Shown: one piece after another, positions 35,358 to 49,782 of the stretch
Layout of the letters: each line of letters begins with the position of its first letter
How positions within the stretch are numbered: the first letter of the stretch is position 1
Assembly: GCF_026341815.1 (NCBI RefSeq)
Contig: NZ_JAPENX010000001.1
Coordinates: 2,790,001 to 2,854,000 of the forward strand
Origin: Streptomyces sp. NBC_00572
Lineage (GTDB): Bacteria > Actinomycetota > Actinomycetes > Streptomycetales > Streptomycetaceae
Length of the DNA: 64,000 bases
Reading direction: 5' to 3'
Program-made: the position numbers and the translations under genes
Notes under the pieces: model-generated
What the model was told of the DNA's origin: nothing
Seen by the model: the letters and a program-made list of their open reading frames with translations, nothing else
The model's database searches: none

Positions 35358-35906
35358 ATGGACGCAGCGCAGCAGGAAGCCACGGCGAGAGCCAGAGAGC
35401 TTCAGCGCAGTTGGTACGGAGAGCCGCTGGGGGCGCTCTTCCGTCGGCTGATCGACGATCTCGGGCTCAATCAGGCCAGGCTCGCGGCCGTGCTCGGACT
35501 GTCCGCGCCCATGCTGTCCCAGCTGATGAGCGGCCAGCGGGCCAAGATCGGAAACCCGGCCGTCGTCCAGCGTGTCCAGGCACTCCAGGAGCTCGCCGTG
35601 CAGGTCGCCGACGGCAGCGTCAGCGCCGCCGAGGCCACCGACCGGATGGACGAGGTCAAGAAGTCGCAGGGCGGCTCCGTCCTCACCAGCTCGGGTCAGT
35701 CGACCGCCGGGTCCGGCGCTCCGACCGTCCGCCGGGTGGTCCGCGAGATCCAGTCGCTGCTGCGCTCCGTAGCCGCGGCGGGCGACATCATCGACGCCGC
35801 CGACTCCCTCGCCCCGGCCCACCCCGAACTGGCAGAGTTCCTCCGGGTGTACGGCGCCGGGCGCACCGCGGACGCGGTCGCCCACTACGAGTCGCACCAG
35901 AACTGA
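35358..35906 (+). CDS. XRE-type helix-turn-helix DNA-binding protein
   Basis: The 182-residue protein has an HTH of the Cro/CI type at about residues 28-75 (LIDDLGLNQARLAAVLGLSAPMLSQLMSG) and a C-terminal part with no recognised domain. The ATG at 35358 follows GGGGAGAAG. The gene precedes the Ser/Thr kinase by 59 bp, so the two may be co-transcribed and functionally linked. It probably regulates transcription; targets are unknown. The pattern is common in streptomycetes at this locus. Confidence 0.88.
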   Translation: MDAAQQEATARARELQRSWYGEPLGALFRRLIDDLGLNQARLAAVLGLSAPMLSQLMSGQRAKIGNPAVVQRVQALQELAVQVADGSVSAAEATDRMDEVKKSQGGSVLTSSGQSTAGSGAPTVRRVVREIQSLLRSVAAAGDIIDAADSLAPAHPELAEFLRVYGAGRTADAVAHYESHQN

Positions 35907-35965
35907 CGCGGTCGGCAGCCGGCCGGCAGGCTTGAGACGAAGCAACGGGGAGCGGACGCAGCACG

Positions 35966-37354
35966 ATGGGTGAGATCTTCGCTGGTCGGTACGAGCTGGT
36001 CGACCCGATCGGCCGGGGCGGGGCGGGCGCGGTATGGCGTGCCTGGGACCACCGTCGCCGCCGCTATGTGGCGGCCAAGGTGCTTCTGCAGAGCGACGCG
36101 CACACGCTGCTCCGCTTCGTGCGCGAGCAGGCGCTGCGGATCGACCATCCGCACGTCCTCGCGCCGGCCAGCTGGGCCGCCGACGACGACAAGGTCCTGT
36201 TCACCATGGACCTGGTCGCCGGCGGCTCTCTGGCCCATGTCATCGGGGACTACGGCCCGCTGCCGCCCCGATTCGTCTGCATCCTGCTCGACCAGCTGCT
36301 CTCGGGACTGGCCACGGTGCACGCCGAGGGGGTCGTGCACCGTGACATCAAGCCCGCGAACATCCTCATGGACGTCACCGGCACCGGGCGGCCGCATCTG
36401 CGGCTCTCCGACTTCGGCATCTCCATGCGCAAGGGCGAGCCGCGTCTCACCGAGACCAACTACGTCGTGGGCACGCCCGGGTACTTCGCGCCCGAGCAGC
36501 TCCTGGGCGCCGAGCCGGACTTCACCGCCGACCTCTTCGCCGTCGGCCTGGTCGCCCTCTATCTGCTCCAGGGCCGCAAGCCGGACTCGCAGGCCCTGGT
36601 CGAGCACTTCCTCGCGCACGGCACTCCCGGCGCTCCCGAGGGCATCCCGGAACCCCTGTGGCAGGTGCTCGCCGGGCTGCTCCAGCCCGACCCGCAGGCC
36701 CGCTTCCGGACGGCCACAGGTGCGCGCAAGGCGCTGACCGCCGCCGTCGACATGCTGCCCGAGCCGCGTCCCGACGAGGAGCCGGTCGAGATCTTCGACC
36801 AACTCGGGCCCCTGCCGTCCGGCTTCGGCCCCGAGGGCCCTGCGGGACCCGCCGGCCCCGCCGCCCCCACCGGCTTCGCCGGCGACCCCGCCACAGCCGC
36901 CCAGGGCGCCTCCACGGCCGCCGCACCCGGGTCCGTACCGACGCCCGCCCCCACGCCCGTACCGCCCCGGCAGCAGCCCCCACAGCCGCACTACCAGCCC
37001 CAGCATCCGGCCACCCCGGGCACGGCCCCGCTCGCCGCCCAGGTCCCGGCTGCCGCGCCGGTGCCCGCGGCCTCCGAGACGGGCAGCTTCCACCTGCCCC
37101 CGCCGGTCACGCATCCGACCCCCTCCTTCGAACAGACCCCCACCGCGGCGGTGCCGTACGGACAAGCCCCTACTCATCCATACACCGCTCACCCCGTTCA
37201 GGTTCCCGGGCAGCACACCGCCCCCGTGCCCGCCCCGGCGGACGCCCCCGGCCCCGTACGCCGACCGGGACCGCCCCCGAAGGTGACGATCCCGGTCCTG
37301 CTGCTCGCACTGGTCTGCTTCGCGGTCGGCTTCTGGGCCCTCGCCCAGACCTGA
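35966..37354 (+). CDS. membrane-anchored Ser/Thr protein kinase
   Basis: This 462-residue kinase has a catalytic domain (about residues 1-265) with GRGGAGAVWRAWD, VAAKVLL, HRDIKPANIL, DFGISMRKG and GTPGYFAPEQ. A Pro/Ala/Gln-rich linker of about 170 residues follows, and a single C-terminal membrane helix (VTIPVLLLALVCFAVGFWAL) has almost no extracellular part. Without a sensor domain the kinase must be controlled from the cytoplasmic side or by partners. The ATG is at 35966. It follows an XRE regulator and faces a convergent membrane-protein gene 39 bp downstream. Confidence 0.94.
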   Translation: MGEIFAGRYELVDPIGRGGAGAVWRAWDHRRRRYVAAKVLLQSDAHTLLRFVREQALRIDHPHVLAPASWAADDDKVLFTMDLVAGGSLAHVIGDYGPLPPRFVCILLDQLLSGLATVHAEGVVHRDIKPANILMDVTGTGRPHLRLSDFGISMRKGEPRLTETNYVVGTPGYFAPEQLLGAEPDFTADLFAVGLVALYLLQGRKPDSQALVEHFLAHGTPGAPEGIPEPLWQVLAGLLQPDPQARFRTATGARKALTAAVDMLPEPRPDEEPVEIFDQLGPLPSGFGPEGPAGPAGPAAPTGFAGDPATAAQGASTAAAPGSVPTPAPTPVPPRQQPPQPHYQPQHPATPGTAPLAAQVPAAAPVPAASETGSFHLPPPVTHPTPSFEQTPTAAVPYGQAPTHPYTAHPVQVPGQHTAPVPAPADAPGPVRRPGPPPKVTIPVLLLALVCFAVGFWALAQT

Positions 37355-37393
37355 GCCACCCGTCGACCGAGAGTTCCGGGCCGCCCGCGAGTT

Positions 37394-38701
37394 CTAGGCC
37401 GCCCGCCGCCGCGCCATCAGCGTCCACGCGCCGAGCCCCAGCAGCAGCACCGTGCCGCTGCCGATGCCGGCCGCCGCGACGACCCGCATGGAGTCGCTTC
37501 CCGCCGCCTGCGCCCCGGAGGCGCCGTTCGCCGCCGCCTCCTTGTCGTCGGCGGTCACGGTGAACGGCCCGGGGTCACCGTCGTAGCCGGGCCCCGGCTT
37601 CGCGGCGCCCCGCACGGAGACCCGCAGGGTCAGCGGGACCGTCTTGTCCCCGTACTCCTTGGCGACTTCCGGGCTGAGCGTGGCCGACAGGTAGTACCAG
37701 CCGGCGAAGCCCATGCCGCTGGTGGCGGTGTCGTAGGTGTGACGGTTCTCGTGGGCCACCGGCCGATGCGGGTCGAGTGCCAGCGTCGCGGGCTCCCCGT
37801 CGTAGCTGACCGTGTTCATGTCGACGAAGCCGAGGGCCGGGTTGTCGAGCGAGAGGGTGAGCGCGTTGCTCACGGAGTCGCCCTCGGCGCCGCTGCCCAG
37901 TTCGGCGCTGGCGAAGAGCTGCTGCCCCCAGTCGACGGGCACCCGGTAGAAGAGCGTCTGGCCGGGCCGGATGTCGGCCCGCCACTCGCCCTCCCGCAGC
38001 GAGACGGCGTCGTGGAATCCGGCGCCGCCCTGCCTGTTCTGCTGGCCTCCGGCCGGCGGCGCGGGCGTGGCCGACGCCCAGGTCTCGGGGAGCGCGGTGG
38101 GGCCCGCCTTCTTGAGGAGGGGCTCGGTCACGTGCCGGAGTTCCAGTTCCCAGTCGTCCGGGGTGGAGACCGCCGCCGACTCGCGCTCGACGAGCACGTA
38201 GTGGGCGCCCTCCTTCTGGCAGGTGGAGGACTCCGGGTCGATGATCCGGCGGGCGTAGGCGGCGAGCGGCCGGGTGTAGGTCCCGGAGCCGAAGTTGACC
38301 TCCTGGTAGCCGCACTCGGCTCCGGTGGTGTCCTGGATGCTGACCTTGAAGCCGTCGCCGTACTCGACCTTGCCGCCGGGCTTGGGGACGGCGACGACGG
38401 ACACGTACGCGTTCCGCTTCGTGTCGAGGTCGACCCGGTAGTAGACCTTGCCGTCCTTCTTGAGGGTGTCCCGGTACGTCTGCCCGGTCTTCAGGGCCTT
38501 CGCGTCCAGGCTGGAGGCGGCGCCCTGGATCCGCTGGGCGGAGCCGTCGAAGGCGTACGGCGGTACCGCCGACCCCTCGGCCGCGTCGGCCGCGCGGGCC
38601 TGGACGGGCAGTGCCGTCACCGCGCCCACCGCGGCGACCGCCGCGATCAGGGCTCCCGCCCTCCGGCCGATCCCGGTCCGCCTCCCGGCCTGCGTGTTCA
38701 C
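37394..38701 (-). CDS. secreted, membrane-anchored protein of unknown function
   Basis: The 435-residue protein starts at GTG 38701 and overlaps the VWA gene stop by 4 bp. It has a signal peptide (about residues 1-35, ending QARAAD), an extracellular region of about 350 residues and a C-terminal membrane helix followed by RRRAA. Two segments, one with YRVDLDTKRNAYVSVVAVP and one with YRVPVDWGQQLFASAELG, resemble parts of the neighbouring VWA protein (YAVDLDSASTANFAATAVP, YKVPLGWGQQLRYDVDFA). The two are probably ancient duplicates, the present one without the VWA domain. Function unknown; likely a partner at the cell surface. Confidence 0.82.
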   Translation of the reverse strand: MNTQAGRRTGIGRRAGALIAAVAAVGAVTALPVQARAADAAEGSAVPPYAFDGSAQRIQGAASSLDAKALKTGQTYRDTLKKDGKVYYRVDLDTKRNAYVSVVAVPKPGGKVEYGDGFKVSIQDTTGAECGYQEVNFGSGTYTRPLAAYARRIIDPESSTCQKEGAHYVLVERESAAVSTPDDWELELRHVTEPLLKKAGPTALPETWASATPAPPAGGQQNRQGGAGFHDAVSLREGEWRADIRPGQTLFYRVPVDWGQQLFASAELGSGAEGDSVSNALTLSLDNPALGFVDMNTVSYDGEPATLALDPHRPVAHENRHTYDTATSGMGFAGWYYLSATLSPEVAKEYGDKTVPLTLRVSVRGAAKPGPGYDGDPGPFTVTADDKEAAANGASGAQAAGSDSMRVVAAAGIGSGTVLLLGLGAWTLMARRRAA

Positions 38702-40608
38702 GCGTTTCTCCCGTCCGTTCCTGCCCTGCGCCGCGCCCGCCCGAGGGCGATCAGCACCCCGGCGAGCAGCACGAGCGCCCCGCCGCCCACCGCGACGGCC
38801 GTGGTGCCGGTCCATCCTGCCCCGCCCGTACCTCCGGTGTCCGCCCGCGTGGTGGATTCGTCCGGCTTCGCGGGGGCCGTCGCGCGCGCGTGGTGCTCGG
38901 GTCCGGCCTTTTCCTCGCCGAGGACGGCGATCCGGAGGACGACGGCGATCTCCGGGTTGCGGGCGAGCCCGGCCGCGTCGGCGCCGAGGGTGACGGCGAT
39001 GTAGTGGCCGCCGGGCGTGTGCACGGGGATGACGTTCGGGTCGGCCTCGTAGCGGTTGGTCCAGGCGACCGGGACCGTGCCCATCCGCAGCGAGGCCGGG
39101 TGCCCGGTGTACGTGGTCTGCGAGGTGAAGACCCCGGTGCCGGTGCCGACCGGGTGCCGGGCCGGGGTGTAGACCTCGGTGCCGCCGTACGACATGGCCG
39201 GGGAGCCCGGGCCCCTGACGGTCGGCTCGTTGGCGAAGTCGACGTCGTAGCGGAGCTGCTGTCCCCAGCCGAGCGGCACCTTGTACCAGAGGGTCTGGGC
39301 GGGCAGCAGCCGGTCGCGCCAGACGCCCGGGCCGAGCTCCTCGGCGTCGTTGAAGCCGGTGCCGCCCCGGACGTCCTTGGGGTCGCCGGTGGGCAGGGGG
39401 GCCTTCGGGCCGCCGGCCCCGTACTCGGGCTGCGACTGGGCCGGGACCGCCCCGGCGGGCAGCGGCTCCTCCCTGCCGAAGACGAGCTCCAGGGGCCAGC
39501 GGGCCGCGTCGGACTCCGGCTTGCTCTCCCGCTCGACGGCCAGCCAGTAGCGGCCGGCCTTGTCGCAGGTGGAGTACCGCGTCTCGGTGGGGATGCGGGA
39601 GACGGCCGAGGTCAGCGGGACCGCGCCCTCGTCCTGGTGGAAGATCTCGGTCTTCGTCGCGCAGTTGCCCTCGTCACCGACGCCGGAGACCCAGACGAGG
39701 CTGGTGGCCAGCTTGTCGACGGTGTCCACGGCCGCGCCGGGCTGGGGTACGGCGGTGGCCGCGAAGTTCGCGGTGGAGGCGGAGTCCAGGTCGACCGCGT
39801 AGTAGCGCCGCTCGCCGGGTCCGATGGTGTCGAGGTACTGCCCGGGGGCGATCTTCGGGGCGCCGTCCCTGGCCGGTGTCCCCTCCACCCGGGTGCCGCG
39901 CAGCCGGTAGCCGTCCGCGGAGAGGCGGGCGGCCCGCTGGAGCTGCCGGGCGAGCGCGTCGGCGTCGGGCGCGTCGTAGTAGCGGCCGTTCCCGGCCTCG
40001 GCGACGCACTCCAGCTGTTCCCGGGCCTTGCCCTTCACCTGGAAGCCGACGGTGTCGATGCGCAGCCCGATGCCCTGGCGGGCGAGCTCCGCCGCGACCT
40101 CGCAGGGCTGCGGGGTGCCGCAGGTGTCCTCGCCGTCCGAGATCAGCAGGATCGTGCGGGTCGTGATGGCTCCGGGGGCCGGCTCGGGCAGGTCCTCGGC
40201 GGCCTTCCTCAGCGAGAGCCCGATGGGGGTGTCACCCCTGGGAGTGAGGGCGGCGACGGCCGCTTTGAGGCCGGCCCTGTCGAGCGGGGCGACCGGCTTC
40301 GCGAGCCGGGTGTCGGTGCAGCCACTGGTCCGGTCGGCGCCGTACACGCGCAGTCCGGTGGGATAGCCGTCGGGGAGGCCGTCGACGACGGTCCCGACCG
40401 CGTCACGGGCCGCCGCCATCCTCGTACGTCCGGAGTCCTCGCCGCCGCCCACCGGTTCGGCCATGGAACCGGAGGAGTCGAGCACCATGACGAGGCTGCC
40501 CCCGCCCGGGTCCTCCGTGGTTTCCGCCACCGCCGCCGGAGCGGGTACGAGCAGCAGGGCGAGCAGTCCGGCGACCACGCCCCCGGCCGTTCCTCGTCGA
40601 ACTCTCAT
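38698..40608 (-). CDS. secreted VWA-domain protein with C-terminal membrane anchor
   Basis: This 636-residue protein has a signal peptide (about residues 1-28) and a von Willebrand factor A domain with the metal-ion site DSSGSM starting at Asp44, a Thr/Gly-containing RGDTPIG and SDGEDTCG further on. An extracellular part follows with repeats shared with its neighbour, then a C-terminal helix and Arg-rich end. VWA domains bind proteins through a metal ion. It is translationally coupled to the smaller paralogue 37394-38701, so they may form a surface complex. The ATG at 40608 follows AAGGGGGACGGTC. Confidence 0.88.
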   Translation of the reverse strand: MRVRRGTAGGVVAGLLALLLVPAPAAVAETTEDPGGGSLVMVLDSSGSMAEPVGGGEDSGRTRMAAARDAVGTVVDGLPDGYPTGLRVYGADRTSGCTDTRLAKPVAPLDRAGLKAAVAALTPRGDTPIGLSLRKAAEDLPEPAPGAITTRTILLISDGEDTCGTPQPCEVAAELARQGIGLRIDTVGFQVKGKAREQLECVAEAGNGRYYDAPDADALARQLQRAARLSADGYRLRGTRVEGTPARDGAPKIAPGQYLDTIGPGERRYYAVDLDSASTANFAATAVPQPGAAVDTVDKLATSLVWVSGVGDEGNCATKTEIFHQDEGAVPLTSAVSRIPTETRYSTCDKAGRYWLAVERESKPESDAARWPLELVFGREEPLPAGAVPAQSQPEYGAGGPKAPLPTGDPKDVRGGTGFNDAEELGPGVWRDRLLPAQTLWYKVPLGWGQQLRYDVDFANEPTVRGPGSPAMSYGGTEVYTPARHPVGTGTGVFTSQTTYTGHPASLRMGTVPVAWTNRYEADPNVIPVHTPGGHYIAVTLGADAAGLARNPEIAVVLRIAVLGEEKAGPEHHARATAPAKPDESTTRADTGGTGGAGWTGTTAVAVGGGALVLLAGVLIALGRARRRAGTDGRNA

Positions 40609-40711
40609 GACCGTCCCCCTTGTTCGCGATCACTCAACTTTGCTTAAGCAAGTTAGCGATTTGCTCAGGCGAACTCAAGGAAGCCCGTGTCACGGTCCTG
40701 GAACAGCGAAA

Positions 40712-40739
40712 CCCCGGCCGCGCTCACGCGCGGCCGGGG
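40712..40739 (-). terminator. terminator after the DLW-39-type gene
   Basis: An 11-bp GC stem (CCCCGGCCGCG with CGCGGCCGGGG) has a 6-base loop, followed on the minus strand by TTTCGC. It lies just past the stop of the small gene at 40762. Confidence 0.82.
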
Positions 40740-40761
40740 CCTCACCCACAGAATGTGTGTC

Positions 40762-40896
40762 TCAGACACCCGAACCTGCGGGCACGGAGTCGGTCGCCTC
40801 CGTCCACAGATCCTGCTCGGCGCGATCCGCCTGGATCTGGCGGTACACGAGGAGCCCGCCGATGGCGGCCAGTGCGACCAGGAGAAGCTTCTTCAC
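40762..40896 (-). CDS. 44-residue DLW-39-family peptide
   Basis: A GTG at 40896 opens a 44-residue ORF: a hydrophobic start (KKLLLVALAAIGGLLVY) followed by RQIQADRAEQDLWTEATD and a short tail ending GSGV. The D-L-W motif and length match the small actinobacterial family named after it, found upstream of gyrA. One membrane helix is expected; the function is not known. AGACGAGGTCGCGCG precedes the start. It lies between tRNA-Ile and the VWA gene. Confidence 0.85.
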   Translation of the reverse strand: MKKLLLVALAAIGGLLVYRQIQADRAEQDLWTEATDSVPAGSGV

Positions 40897-41012
40897 CGCG
40901 CGACCTCGTCTTTCGTTGACGTAGGAGACATCTGACGCCCACTCTACACATCGACCGATACCGATCGGTGACCTGTACGAGGTTCAAACCTTCCAACGTC
41001 CCTGGGAAAACA

Positions 41013-41047
41013 GATCGACCCGGACGGAGTAACCGTCCGGGTCGATC
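41013..41047 (-). terminator. terminator after tRNA-Ile
   Basis: A 15-bp perfect stem (GATCGACCCGGACGG and its complement) with 5-base loop lies just past the 3' end of tRNA-Ile on the minus strand and is followed by TGTTTTCCC. Confidence 0.9.
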
Positions 41048-41054
41048 GACACTG

Positions 41055-41128
41055 TGGGGCTAACAGGATTTGAACCTGTGGCCTCATCCTTATCAGGGAT
41101 GCGCTCTAACCAACTGAGCTATAGCCCC
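41055..41128 (-). tRNA. tRNA-Ile (GAT)
   Basis: The minus strand gives GGGGCTATAGCTCAGTTGG, anticodon stem CATCC/GGATG with loop CTGATAA (anticodon GAT), T arm CAGGTTCAAATCCTG and acceptor GGGGCTA/TAGCCCC plus A. CCA is not encoded. Its place near gyrA is common in actinobacteria. Confidence 0.97.
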
Positions 41129-41225
41129 GCCGCGCTTGCGGTGTGTGTCCCGCGCGCTGACTCCTGAAGATTAGCGCACGTGGGGGCCAGTCCCAAAATC
41201 CGTTCCCGGACCGGCCCCGCGCGTC

Positions 41226-41894
41226 CTACTCGTCCTCGGCGAGCGTGAGCTCCACGCCACCCACGAAGCCGGCCGACAGGTTGTAGATGAACGCGCCCAG
41301 GGTCGCCAGAGCGGTCATCAGGACCACGTCGATCACGGCGATCACCGAGGTGAACATCAGCACCCGCGGCAGCGACAGGAACGACTGCAGGTCGAAGCCG
41401 TTGGACTCGTTCGAGCCCGTGGCCTCGCTGATCGTGCCGCCGACCGTCGAGAAGACGCCCATGGCGTCCATGACCATCCACAGCACCGCCGCGGCGACGA
41501 TCGTGCAGATGCCCAGTGCGATGGAGAGCAGGAAGCTCACCTTCATCACCGACCACGGGTCGGCCTTGGCCACCCGCAGCCGCGCCTTGCGCGTACGGGG
41601 CGTCGTGCGCGCCCCGGTACGCGGCCGGCGCACCGCACCGGCCGTACCGCCCGCCGTGCCGCCCGACGCCGGAGCGCCGTACGCCTGCGGCGGGTGGTAG
41701 GGCGTGCCCGGCTGCTGCGCACCCGTGCGCTCGCCGGGCAGCGGCCCGTTGTAGCTCTCGTACGAGGGCTGCTGCCCCCGAGTGTCCGTCACCGCAACCC
41801 CCTGGGAGTCCGTGGCGGGGCCACGGGCGCCGTTCGCTCCAGCACCAGCAGAAGCTCCGGCGGCCGCCGATGCGGCGCCCGTGGCTCCACTCAC
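41226..41894 (-). CDS. DUF3566 family membrane protein
   Basis: The 222-residue protein has an Ala/Gly/Pro-rich cytoplasmic start (about residues 1-100), then a DUF3566 domain with two membrane helices (around VSFLLSIALGICTIVAAAVLWMV and IAVIDVVLMTALATLGAFIY) and the RKARLRVAKADPWSVMKVSF motif. I chose GTG 41894, five bases from the gyrA stop with GAGGAG upstream. The gene follows gyrA in most actinobacteria and may act at the division or growth site; its function is not established. Confidence 0.9.
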   Translation of the reverse strand: MSGATGAASAAAGASAGAGANGARGPATDSQGVAVTDTRGQQPSYESYNGPLPGERTGAQQPGTPYHPPQAYGAPASGGTAGGTAGAVRRPRTGARTTPRTRKARLRVAKADPWSVMKVSFLLSIALGICTIVAAAVLWMVMDAMGVFSTVGGTISEATGSNESNGFDLQSFLSLPRVLMFTSVIAVIDVVLMTALATLGAFIYNLSAGFVGGVELTLAEDE

Positions 41895-41898
41895 GCTC

Positions 41899-44529
<2,631 letters not shown>

Positions 44530-44570
44530 TGCTGGTCGTCAGTCCTTTCGTACGGTCAGCTGAGACCGAC

Positions 44571-47037
<2,467 letters not shown>

Positions 47038-47616
47038 CTAGCCGTACGTGTCTCCGGGCCCCACGGACCCCGGCGCCCGCAACGGCCCGTACCCCCGCCG
47101 CGGCGCCCCCGGCCCGAGCACCTTGATCATCCGCACGGTCCCGTGGCCGAGGTCCTCGTTGAGCCGCGCGACGAGCGTCGGCGCGAGCAGTCGCAGCTGC
47201 GTCGCCCAGGCCGTCGAGTCGCACTGCACCGTCAGCACCCGTGCGTCCGGCTCGTCGTCGAACTTCAGCGGTACGCAGTGCTTGGCCAGGTCCTCGCCGA
47301 CGATCTGCGGCCAGCGGCCCATGACCCCGCCGACCGCGGCCGGCGTCTCCCAGCCCCGCTCGGTGATGAGCCGGTTGATCGCGGCGCCGAGCGCCATCGG
47401 GTCGCGCCCGTCGGCGCGCGCGCCGGAGCGCAGGCCGCCCCCGCGCCGGGCCTGCTTCTTCTGCTGGGCGGCAGCGCCCTTGGCCTTCGCCTGTTCCTTG
47501 GCGGCGCGCAGCGCGACCCGCGCGAGATCCACACCCGAGGGTTCGGGCACCGACGGCGCGGAAGGCCCCGAGGGCGAAGAAGTATCCACAGGCTGGGGAA
47601 GGTTTTCCTCGCTCAT
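47038..47616 (-). CDS. DUF721/DciA-family protein
   Basis: This 192-residue protein has a disordered Ser/Pro/Lys-rich start (residues about 1-70) and a DUF721 domain with [31 protein letters not shown] and [33 protein letters not shown]721 is the DciA domain, which loads or acts with the replicative helicase in bacteria without DnaC. Actinobacterial genomes keep it between recF and gyrB. Its ATG overlaps the recF stop by 4 bp. Confidence 0.93.
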   Translation of the reverse strand: MSEENLPQPVDTSSPSGPSAPSVPEPSGVDLARVALRAAKEQAKAKGAAAQQKKQARRGGGLRSGARADGRDPMALGAAINRLITERGWETPAAVGGVMGRWPQIVGEDLAKHCVPLKFDDEPDARVLTVQCDSTAWATQLRLLAPTLVARLNEDLGHGTVRMIKVLGPGAPRRGYGPLRAPGSVGPGDTYG

Positions 47617-48734
47617 ACCCGCTCCACCGTCCCTCCGGCCACCTCGTACCGCGTCCCCGCGAGGACACCCGGTACGTCGTCGTCCACGGCGGCCGTCACC
47701 AGGACCTGCTCGCCGCCGGCCACCAGCTCCGCGAGCCGCTCCCGCCGCCGCGCGTCCAACTCGGCGAAGACGTCGTCGAGGACGAGGACGGGCTCGTTGC
47801 CCTCGGACCGCAGCAGGTCGTACGAGGCGAGCCGCAGCGCCAGCGCGTACGACCAGGACTCGCCGTGGCTGGCGTACCCCTTCGCCGGCAGCTCACCGAG
47901 CTTGAGCAGCAGCTCGTCGCGGTGGGGGCCGACGAGGGTGACACCCCGTTCGATCTCCTGCTTGCGCACCTCGGCCAGCGCGGCGATCAGCTGTTCGTAC
48001 AGCTCCTCGCGGGTGTGTCCGGTGCCCGGCGCGGAGGGCCGGTACTCCAGCAGAATCGGTCCGCCGCCGGGTGCGAGCTGCTCGTACGCCTTGTCGGCGA
48101 GCGGCTGCAGTACGGCGATCAGATCGAGCCGCTGCGCGAGCAGCTCGGCGCCGGTCCGCGCCAGGTGCTGGTCCCAGACGTCGAGGGTGGACAGGTCCAT
48201 GCCGCGGCCGCCGTGCCGCCGTGCCATGGCCGCCGACTTCAGGAGCGTGTTGCGCTGCTTGAGCACGCGCTCGTAGTCGGAGCGCACGCCCGCCATGCGC
48301 GGCGTGCGCGCCGTGATCAGCTCGTCGAGGAAGCGCCGGCGCTCGCCGGGGTCGCCCTTCACCAGGGCGAGGTCCTCGGGCGCGAACAGCACGGTCCGTA
48401 CGATCCCCAGCACGTCACGCGGTCTGACCTGCGAGGACCTGTTGATACGGGCACGGTTGGCCCGGCCCGGATTGAGTTCGAGCTCGATCAGCTGGGAGCG
48501 TTCGCCCTGGGTGACGGCGGCGCGGATGACCGCGCGCTCAGCCCCCATCCGGACAAGCGGGGCGTCGGAGGCGACGCGGTGGCTGGAGAGAGTCGCGAGA
48601 TAGCCGACGGCCTCGACCAGATTGGTCTTGCCCTGGCCGTTGGCGCCCACGAAGGCGGTGACGCCCGGGTCGAGCGGGACCTCGACCCGGGCGTAGGAGC
48701 GGAAGTCGGCCAGCGACAGATGCGTGACGTGCAT
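47613..48734 (-). CDS. recF: DNA replication and repair protein RecF
   Basis: The 373-residue SMC-like ATPase has Walker [15 protein letters not shown] (about residues 30-43), the signature region and Walker [13 protein letters not shown] near the end. RecF loads RecA at gaps with RecO and RecR. The ATG at 48734 is in the conserved order dnaN-gnd-recF. It overlaps the DciA gene by 4 bp, so the two are co-translated. Confidence 0.97.
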   Translation of the reverse strand: MHVTHLSLADFRSYARVEVPLDPGVTAFVGANGQGKTNLVEAVGYLATLSSHRVASDAPLVRMGAERAVIRAAVTQGERSQLIELELNPGRANRARINRSSQVRPRDVLGIVRTVLFAPEDLALVKGDPGERRRFLDELITARTPRMAGVRSDYERVLKQRNTLLKSAAMARRHGGRGMDLSTLDVWDQHLARTGAELLAQRLDLIAVLQPLADKAYEQLAPGGGPILLEYRPSAPGTGHTREELYEQLIAALAEVRKQEIERGVTLVGPHRDELLLKLGELPAKGYASHGESWSYALALRLASYDLLRSEGNEPVLVLDDVFAELDARRRERLAELVAGGEQVLVTAAVDDDVPGVLAGTRYEVAGGTVERV

Positions 48735-48794
48735 GGTTGGGCGCCGACCTTCTTCCCCCGGCGGCTGTGCACCGCGGGGTGCACAGCCTGTGGA

Positions 48795-49673
48795 TTACTT
48801 CTTCGTCTCGACCGCGTGGCCACCGAACTGGTTGCGCAGCGCGGCGATCATCTTCATCTGCGGGGAGTCGTCCTGGCGGGAGGCGAACCGCGCGAACAGC
48901 GAGGCGGTGATCGCCGGCAGCGGTACGGCGTTGTCGATGGCGGCCTCGACCGTCCACCGGCCCTCGCCGGAGTCCGACGCGTAGCCGCGCAGCTGGTCCA
49001 GGTGCTCGTCCTCGTCCAGGGCGTTCACCGCGAGGTCGAGCAGCCAGGAACGGATGACCGTTCCCTCCTGCCAGGAGCGGAAGACCTCACGCACATCGGT
49101 GACGGAGTCGACCTTCTCCAGGAGCTCCCAGCCCTCGGCGTAGGCCTGCATCATCGCGTACTCGATGCCGTTGTGGACCATCTTCGCGAAGTGACCGGCG
49201 CCGACCTTGCCCGCGTGGACCGAGCCGAACTCGCCCTCGGGCTTGAGCGCGTCGAAGATCGGCTGGACCCTCGCCACGTCCTCGGCGGAGCCGCCGTACA
49301 TCAGCGCGTAGCCGTTCTCCAGGCCCCAGACACCGCCGGAGACGCCGCAGTCGACGAAACCGATGCCCTTGGCCGCCAGCTCCTCGGCGTGCTTCTCGTC
49401 GTCGGTCCAGCGCGAGTTCCCGCCGTCCACGACGATGTCACCGGGGGAGAGCAGGTCGGCCAGCTCGTCGATGGTGGACTGGGTCGCGGCACCGGCCGGA
49501 ACCATGACCCACACGACGCGCGGACCCTTGAGCTTGCCCACAAGCTCTTCCAGGCTGTGGACATCGGCGAGGTCCGGGTTGCGGTCGTATCCGATGACGG
49601 TGTGGCCTGCGCGGCGGATGCGCTCACGCATGTTGCCGCCCATCTTGCCGAGACCGACGAGACCGAGCTCCAT
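48795..49673 (-). CDS. gnd: 6-phosphogluconate dehydrogenase, short GntZ/GndA type
   Basis: The 292-residue enzyme has an N-terminal Rossmann GLGKMGGNM, DGGNSRWTDD, the substrate-binding CGVSGGVWGLENGYALMYGG and KMVHNGIEYAMMQAYAEG. It is much shorter than the 470-residue enterobacterial form and fits the short, usually NAD-dependent actinobacterial type. It oxidatively decarboxylates 6-phosphogluconate to ribulose 5-phosphate. Its position between dnaN and recF is conserved in Streptomyces. The start ATG is at 49673. Confidence 0.96.
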   Translation of the reverse strand: MELGLVGLGKMGGNMRERIRRAGHTVIGYDRNPDLADVHSLEELVGKLKGPRVVWVMVPAGAATQSTIDELADLLSPGDIVVDGGNSRWTDDEKHAEELAAKGIGFVDCGVSGGVWGLENGYALMYGGSAEDVARVQPIFDALKPEGEFGSVHAGKVGAGHFAKMVHNGIEYAMMQAYAEGWELLEKVDSVTDVREVFRSWQEGTVIRSWLLDLAVNALDEDEHLDQLRGYASDSGEGRWTVEAAIDNAVPLPAITASLFARFASRQDDSPQMKMIAALRNQFGGHAVETKK

Positions 49674-49782
49674 CAGAGATTCCTTAAGCGTCGTGTGCGG
49701 TTTACCCGGGTCCGAGCCTACGCCCGGACCCCGGTGCACACCTGTGGGGTCAGCCGCTCAGTCGACGCCCGCCCATGAACGG

